From Apoda limacodes (Eukaryota > Arthropoda > Insecta > Lepidoptera > Limacodidae), in NCBI GenBank assembly GCA_946406115.1, contig OX291553.1, forward strand, positions 7,321,001-7,385,000: DNA of 64,000 nucleotides. The letters run 5' to 3'. Below, in pieces: positions 56,691-64,000 of this stretch (position 1 is the first letter of the stretch; every line of letters begins with the position of its first letter). The translations under genes were made by a program, and so were the position numbers. The notes under the pieces were generated by a model. The model did not search any database, had not been told where the DNA came from, and saw nothing but the letters and a program-made list of their open reading frames with translations.

Positions 56691-59600
56691 TGCTAAAAAA
56701 ATTTTGTCGTTACTGCAAGTACAGTACCATAACTTGTAATTCAATAGGGCTATCATTTTTTTAATTAAAACACTATACATGTTACACTCATGTGTGGGCA
56801 TTTGTCTTTACGACCCCGAATGTCAATTACCTCTCAGTCACAACCCCATTTTGTTTACCACACAGAAATGTTTTATTTTTATGCTAACCTAGCTTACTCT
56901 ACGCATCACTAACGTTTCAAGTACTTATTATTAAAAATTCTGGTTTCACTTTTATTTTTTAACATACAATTCAATTGTTAACAAACTTTTTTAACAAATG
57001 GAAAAAGGGCAGTTTAAAATAACGTTTATTTTAATCTAACTTACCTGCAGTTAAACATTTGGAAATAATTTATTTGGAAATCAACGCGTGCCGAAACCCA
57101 TAACATACTGAACACCAATGCCCAAAGTCAATATAATAATTTTGCTACCTATTGTAAGATATAATTAAGTCGAAGACATAAAGATCCTTATAAACCATGG
57201 GATCGGACAGGATTGTACTCCAAATCAAGGTTTAGTGTAGGTTACTCTGTTTTTGACAGTTTTTGAATTGGTAATCCAATTAAATATTTATTGTTTTTAA
57301 AAATATCTCCTGAGTAGAATGTTATATACTAACTACAATAGAACTCCCATGAATAATCCTATCGATGTACCAAAGTTTCAATAAAAGAGAATGGGTAAAG
57401 TCGTACAATGTCCTGCCAGTTACCTACTATGGGACCTAAAAACTGACCTTTTCATAACCTGTACCTTTCATTTCTCATAATTTTTCAGCTGCCGCATTTT
57501 AATCTGCAACTTCTCATAAACTATTTTAAAGTTTTTGACTACTTGTTAGACCTTCGTAGACCTATTGTACATTAGAATAGAAAAAATCTTACGAATTGCA
57601 GTTATCATATTTGACCAAAATAGATTGTATATGCATTTAGCATTACCAAATTGAAGCGGTGACTTCAACTTCAACACTTATTTTTAAAGTTGTTTTAGGA
57701 CAGGAAGTAGGCCAGTTATACTTATGGTAGGCTGCAGGCCTGTTGGAAATCTATATAAACGTGAATCTAGTCACGAATACAATAGCCACGCCTGACATGG
57801 CGTCATCTTCACCCACTAACATTTATTGGCGGCTGTGAAACGCCGAGAGGAAAAATATTAATTGCGTTGAGCAGCTTACAGGAAGGAACTAACTATAGGT
57901 ATTAATTACTTCTTGACAAGCACAAATTTCATTGCTTACGTAACCATGGATTATGATTCATAGTTAGGAACCTCTAGATTAGAAACACGAGCAGAACAGC
58001 ATCCTTGATCTATAAGGGTTAACAATAAAATAGAGATCACACAAAGACATGTCTGTTACCGGCCCTATGGGCGACTTGAAAACTGACAGTCGCGCGGCCA
58101 CTATTTCAACAACAATGTCCATGAAGATTTGGAACTTTTGGAGAAATGGTGTTTTTGTGATTTGAATGATTGAAGTGATCTTTATATTTTTTTAACAATG
58201 TCATCTCATAGTGATAATGTATACCTTATATTTTAGACACAAATCAGTCCCTGTTGGATTTTCATGTGATTGTAAACATCTCCTTAGAGACGAGTGCATT
58301 ACACGTTCTCCCCTGTGGATGGTATGAAATACACAAATGTCAGTTAGTTGAATTATACACCGAAATATAGTCATATAAATGTTGCATATACTATATTACT
58401 CTTCATGCAAGTTTGTCACATTACTTTGGTATTAGGTGTCTATTAATAACTATAACAGTGGCGGAAAACCACATTCTGTTGAACTAATTGCGTTGCTGAT
58501 ATATTTTTACTAAAATACAAAGTTATTTCAGTGGCTTTGCTTGCTTCGAAAAATACGCAAACAATCGTTTCCCTCAGGATGGAAAGTTCGGGGATTTTTT
58601 AAGATACCTAAAAGATCGTAACGCTAAAGTAAATGAGTAAAAAGTCTGTTTTGATTAGTTTCGCAACACTAATTTTGGACATGATTCACATTTCTGTATG
58701 GCCCAAACGGTCGATCACCGTACATTGTTTGAGCAAGAAAAAAATTTGTTCAAATAAAATATTATCAATGGCATCACAATGGTTTAGAGAGCAGTTAAGG
58801 TCCCTGGGAAACAACGGAAAGAAGTCGCGCGGGTGCTCGGGTTTTAGTGTTAAATGTTGCATGTTACAGCTTGCATGCTTTTAGCTTTAATTGAAAATAT
58901 TCCCGATTTGGAAAATTTAACGGAAGACCACCAAAACCACGTTGATTAATTTTTGTTTTATTATAGATGTCTATTTAACACAAATTTTAACATTTTTACC
59001 TAGTATTGTAGTTTTATTTACTAATAAAAACAGTTTTCACACGTGGGGTTAGAGCACGAAGTTGTCACAGGCCCAATATTACTTCCTTATGTGACCTTGT
59101 CTCTATAGTAACGGACGTTTGAGTAAGTGATATACGATACATACTTCCTTCGCCTACATCGATTTTCTCGGGCGTGTTGAGGTGTGAAGGTACTGTCGTT
59201 ATCAAATATTATATTTGATTTCATATGGAAACTAATGAAACCTTAACAGGTGCATTCTCGTCATTCTAAACTTCTGTACTCAAACAAGCTGTAAAAACCA
59301 TAATAACCCAACCAAAGCCTGTAATTTCTAGATCTTTGGTTTTCATTTTTGACACAAATCATGTTTTGACAATACTAAAATGTCATCTAGTTTCTCTTCA
59401 GCTAAACTAGTTTTCCCTTTGGGCTAAATAATTCGTTCAAACGCTATTCGAAAAAACTACTTTTACTCTTTAGCAAAGCAAGACTAGTTAGACTGAAATC
59501 TGACATTTCAAAGACGCTTTATCAGGACATTAGAACGAATACTGAGTTAGGGATGTGGGCGATGGCACTCCAACAAGTATAATTTATACACATACCTATA

Positions 59601-62344
59601 AACGTAACCTTACTCAAAGATTCAAATGCAAATATTACTATGTAATGGACACAAAGTTAAACAAAACTTGAATGATCTGAAATCGGATTTCATCGGTACA
59701 TACAGAATCATAACTTTTTCAAAGCGGTCTATCTTTCTATAACGATATTAGAAAAATTCAGAAATACTAAAAAATAAGTGTAGATGATGAATAACACATA
59801 TCATTACAAATCATACATAACCTTCCACGTATATTCAATGACAAATGTTACTATGTAAGAGTCATCAATTAAAGGCAAAACAGCATTTTTATTGTTATTA
59901 AATAGATATTTATAATATATATAACTTCTATATGTCGTACACAAAAGAAAAACCAAGCTATTGTACTGATGTGAAGTGAAACAGTATATGTAGGTATAAA
60001 TACATCAAAGTCAATGATATGAATACGTAATGTCGTGCAATATTGATAAATGAAGAAATAATTATGAATATTATTAAGTCAAAGAAAATAACTTAAGTAC
60101 AATTGCACAATTATTGTTCATGCTTGCCTAGTAAACTTATGCAGATTATAAATTATGGTTATAACATTATCACTAAAGGTCTTTAAAACTAACTTTATCC
60201 AGCGGCTATCAAAAGATACATACAGAAATAAAGGTAAACAGTCATCAGTGTCCCCCAGTCCTATAGGGCTTAAACCAAATGCCTTGTATCAACTAGCTTA
60301 CTACCATCATCAAAGAATTCAAAATATGAAGTAAACCTTTTCAGGATGTACTCATGTGTTGTGCCTGTTGTCCTCACAATCCAAGCAAAGATACGGAAAC
60401 CTACAATCATAAGTATGTATTTATTAGATAAGAGGGAAGCAACTCGAACTAATTCGAGACAATACTACCAATCAACTCCCTGCTGGTACATTATTGGACA
60501 TGTTTGACCAAACACAATGTTCTCAATTAGGAAATTAATATCAGTTTCCTTATACGCGAACAGAGACATGTGATGTAGGTATGTATAGGTATGTACAAAT
60601 CATTACACATGTCAAATATACGTGAAACAAAAGCCATGTTTTTATGCTTTATATTGGCAAGTCATTTATTAGTTTTGCATTGAAGACTTGTATTTTCATT
60701 ACAATGCAATAAGTATGTCATCTTTTCTACAACAAAATTATTTCCTCGAATCAGAGCTGCAGTAAAATAAACTAGAAAGCACAAAATAAATCCCATTGAT
60801 ATCACGGAGTAAAAAGCGTTGCCCCTTTCAATCATATAGCAATACATATAGCAATCCCGTATAGTATCAGTCAGCATTGGTGCTATTGTGTTGCGACAGG
60901 TTAATAATCAAAGGCTGTATGTTAGTTGAACACGCTTTTTTACTCAGTAATGTCAAGGGGATTCATTTTCTACTTTTTAGTTCATTTTATGTAAGCGTGA
61001 TGTTTAAATGTTTTTTATACACATTTTTTTTACTATTGCACTACATAAGCAACAGGTTGTTTCTAGCAATGTTACCTAACTGTTAACTTTTCTTACATCT
61101 TCCTTAAAATACTGCAACATGTTTACTGTATGTTTTTACTGTACTGTAGTTTTTTTGCAAGACAACCTTTATCACGCCTTTTGGGTAAACAGGCAGCAAC
61201 TAAGCTACTGAAGCAACTTGCAACTCAGTATGTCCATTTGTAATACAGAAGTGTCGATAAGCACACCAAAAATGTTCCGCGAACTGTAGGCCTACTAATA
61301 AAAATTCCAAACATGGCTTAATGGCATCACGTCACTGGTAGTTATTATCCTCCTACCACACCTTTTACTTGTGAGCCGACTCGACCACGGTCCGATTTGC
61401 ACCAATTTTGGTTAAAAACAAATGAAAAAAATTAGATTTATATTTCTTCTCTGCTTATTTAAGTACACAGCTGAAGGAAGCAGTTTTTGAAACTAAACAT
61501 TCACAGGAACAACGGTCAGTAAATGGATTGCTACTAACAAGTGCTTACGTAAGGTGCCCATCAACGACACATGTAGTATTAAATATTAAAAACTAGCCTT
61601 TGTATCTACCTACTTTCAGCCCGCTTTATTTATTCCTAAACCTCCCAGCACATCGATGATGCAACGCCATCTGTAGGTAACATTATTAAATAAATGTGTT
61701 ATCACTGTCATGTCCTCATGACTGCAAAACGGAACACTCACACAGATTTACTGCCCGTGAACCTGCGTGAGAGCATAAACTGAGATATTTTACTGACATT
61801 GCGCGAGTTTACTGACGCTAGTTGGCTGCCAGCAACCTTGTACTTTCATATTTAGATGACAATGATCTAACTAACTTACTTATAAACTTGTATAGTTATG
61901 TCACCACACACATATTGTTTACTAAAATCAGCATTGCTGTCACTAATATCTCAGAATATTATTTGTTATTAAGTTCTCAAGAAAAGTTCGTTTCTTCTTT
62001 AATTGGATACCATTGTAAATATTTGTGCGCGGGTTCAAAACTTATGCACATTTTTAGACGTAATTTCGAATTCAGCTCTATTTTTACTACAGTAGCAATA
62101 AGTAACACGATACTGTACTTACTTGTAAACAAGACTTTGGCTGAATATAAGGAAAATAAGATACCTACGTTATAATCTAAATCATTAAACTATACATACG
62201 CCTTTTAAATAATTATCAAAAAATATTTGTAATTGATGCTGATAAAAAACAACTGCGCCGATTTTGCTGTAGCATTTGATACATTTCACAAATAAAACCA
62301 CTAAAAGGGTTCAGGATACTTCAGTAATCTCTTGGTATAAAGAG

Positions 62345-62530
62345 TAATCCATACTTATGTTATAAATCCAAAAACTAGTATGTTTGTTCGTCGTTCCTTC
62401 ATGTCACAATGTAGCATCCAATTCAGCTGAAATTTGGCACAGGGATAACTGAAAAGACGTCGAAAGATAGGCTTTTTATACGGGAAAATTCAAAAGTTCC
62501 CGGAGAAATAACTGCAACAGAATTTCACTT
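62345..62530. repeat. Fragment of the 'ctgaaatttggcacagggat' repeat family
   Basis: 'gtatgtttgttcgtcgttcc', 'cagctgaaatttggcacagg' and 'cccggagaaataactgcaac' parallel 38370-38530. Non-coding. Confidence 0.6.
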
Positions 62531-62884
62531 GGACAAACTATAATGTTGTTTTATGTTGAATTTACGTTAAGAGTCCCGCAAGTGTCGCTCTTAGGTCACA
62601 ATCTTTTTCTAACGTGTATAAACAAAGTGGTTTTACTTTCTCGATATTTTAAAGAACTTGAATACCTACATAACTATGAATATTGTCACTTTGCCAAAAC
62701 TCTTTTAAATACTACCTAGGTACCTATATTAATAGGTAATAAAATTTTACTGGATATTTTTCTTGATGTGCTAAGCATTATTTCAAAATAAAAAACACAC
62801 AAATTTAACTTGTTCTCTAGACTACTTTCACGTTTATATTTATTTGGAGGGTTTTTACTTTTATTTACTTATTTGTACATATAA

Positions 62885-63370
62885 GAAGAAACGGACTGGC
62901 TGACTGATTCAATGACATATCATCGCACAGCTCAAACCGCTGGTTCTAGAAACTTGAAATATTTTAGACATGGAGGTTTCTTACTTGACCTAGGGCTCCA
63001 CTAAGAGAGGATTTTGCAAAATTCATCCCCAGAAGGGTAAGTACTAGTTTGTATAAAAGTCCGTCTTTTGGTTAAATTGTATTTGGCATTCAGTTTAAAA
63101 ATTAAGATTTACGTGTTTCACCGTTTTTGAAAAACGAAAGGAGATAATATGAGAATTCCGATAATTTTGTAGGTTAAAATCATAAACAGTTAATTTTTTT
63201 TCTCTCATCATGAATTTATTTAACACACTAGTTATCATTTTAAAAAAAATCGGTTGACTTGGTTGGCTAGGCAGATAATGAAAAAACTACAATTTGTATA
63301 TGTATCTGTTACCTTAAAAACCTATACTTATACTTAAGCAACAAAACAAAGTTGTTAGGACAGCTAGTAA
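62885..63370. repeat. 'ggactggctgactgattca ... acagctagtaa' repeat
   Basis: 'cgcacagctcaaaccgctgg', 'ctagggctccactaagagag', 'ccccagaagggtaagtacta' and the end 'ttgttaggacagctagtaa' follow the layout of a common moth repeat. Non-coding. Confidence 0.6.
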
Positions 63371-63454
63371 TTTTATAAAAGTGAGGTTGCTAAATATAGA
63401 CGCCGCCGGTAAAAAAAAAAGTAGAAAAGTTTTTTCTACTAATTAATATGTATG

Positions 63455-63495
63455 TTTGTTTACTCGTTTGCCACCTTATGGTAATATAAAAAATG
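63455..63495 (+). mobile_element. LINE 3' tail remnant, + orientation
   Basis: 'tgtttactcgtttgccacct' then 'tatggtaatataaaaaatg' is the reverse complement of the LINE tail start, diverged. Confidence 0.5.
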
Positions 63496-64000
63496 TAGGC
63501 ATATAGTATTTATTTAAAGAATCAAACCTAATTAAACCTAAAACCCTATTTTAAACATTATTCTTAGAATGTTATAATATAATAAGACTCATATACAGTG
63601 TGTCAAAAAAGAATCTAACTTTCGATAAATTTTGTGTTTTACTTAGCTTTTATTTTATCTTTATTGCTATTAATGTTATCTACAGCAGGAGATAAGATGG
63701 TTCATGAAAAAGTGTCAAATTATATTTTTTGTTTCATCCTCAATTCATTGACTTCTATTAGTTAGACTACCCTTGTTACGTTCTAGTGTGACCAATTCGC
63801 GACCTTTACGCCGTTCATTCACCGTCTATGCAAACCGAAGTTCGTCTAGATAGAGATGCGGTTATCGCAAATTTATTTTCTCGCTTTTCTGTGTATAAAG
63901 AGCCGCTGACGCACTAGCAGGGGCGGCCATTCAACTGTATAGCCGCGGGGTATGGTGACGCTAATAGCTGCGCGGGCGCTTTTAGAATTGAATACAACCG

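Larger units (their letters stand above)
18832..64000 (+). other. foxo: foxo intron 2 (inferred, over 45 kb, runs off the window)
   Basis: This starts at donor GTAAGT. No later foxo exon and no other convincing host gene was found, so I read the rest of the window as one huge intron; that is inference, and a nested or downstream gene with small exons could be missed. Stretches where I see nothing: 18832-20339, 25100-26485, 26570-27700, 27800-28640, 28865-30525, 31320-33680, 35200-36655, 37355-38340, 38625-40780, 41130-41870, 42460-43254, 46851-49050, 51260-52490, 53770-54215, 54590-55110, 56695-62340 and 63500-64000. All are AT-rich non-coding. Confidence 0.6.

Noticed and set aside
61822..62175. 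117-codon open frame on the + strand
   Set aside because: It opens without an ATG, has low-complexity hydrophobic composition typical of AT-rich DNA, and shows no domain.

Overview
This is A+T-rich insect DNA, most probably from a moth or butterfly. The one host gene I can identify is foxo on the + strand. It is recognised from its first two coding exons: the N-terminal Akt site context (RARSNTWP) and the first half of the forkhead domain ([12 protein letters not shown] ... SAGWK). The lepidopteran guess rests on recognising repeat families typical of moths and butterflies: a CR1/Jockey-type LINE whose 3' end reads 'ccactagggtggcaaac', RTE-like LINE tails, repeats ending in 'ggcaaaagctagta', and the 'ccggccaagtgcgagt / gggttccgtac' family. 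Species cannot be read from the sequence.

Layout. 1-880 is plain AT-rich DNA. 881-2990 is a 189-bp-period tandem array built from hairpins with a shared loop sequence, followed by a separate hairpin at 3037-3123. 3271-13245 is a graveyard of repeats: LINE pieces in both orientations, a dead Tc1-like transposase, an RTE-like fragment and MITEs. 13836-15085 is the GC-rich foxo promoter, leader and first coding exon. 15086-18619 is intron 1. 18620-18831 is the second coding exon, ending in a consensus donor exactly between SAGWK and the expected NSIRHN. I found no later foxo exon, so 18832-64000 is interpreted as one very large intron (over 45 kb) continuing past the window.

That intron is loaded with repeats. 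They include a nearly full-length antisense LINE (43255-46850), disabled by a 38-bp deletion that removes the endonuclease GDFN motif. There is also a 107-bp-arm near-perfect palindrome (52895-53144), a group of elements carrying 5S rRNA-like segments (49543-50832), and several tRNA-derived SINEs. An unclassified dispersed family has five members in the window.

A GC-rich patch at about 55880-56220 carries five exact forkhead-binding heptamers within 207 bp. It lies inside the gene that encodes a forkhead factor and is a candidate autoregulatory enhancer or alternative promoter. Positions and family calls come from reading by eye; no alignment or database search was run.
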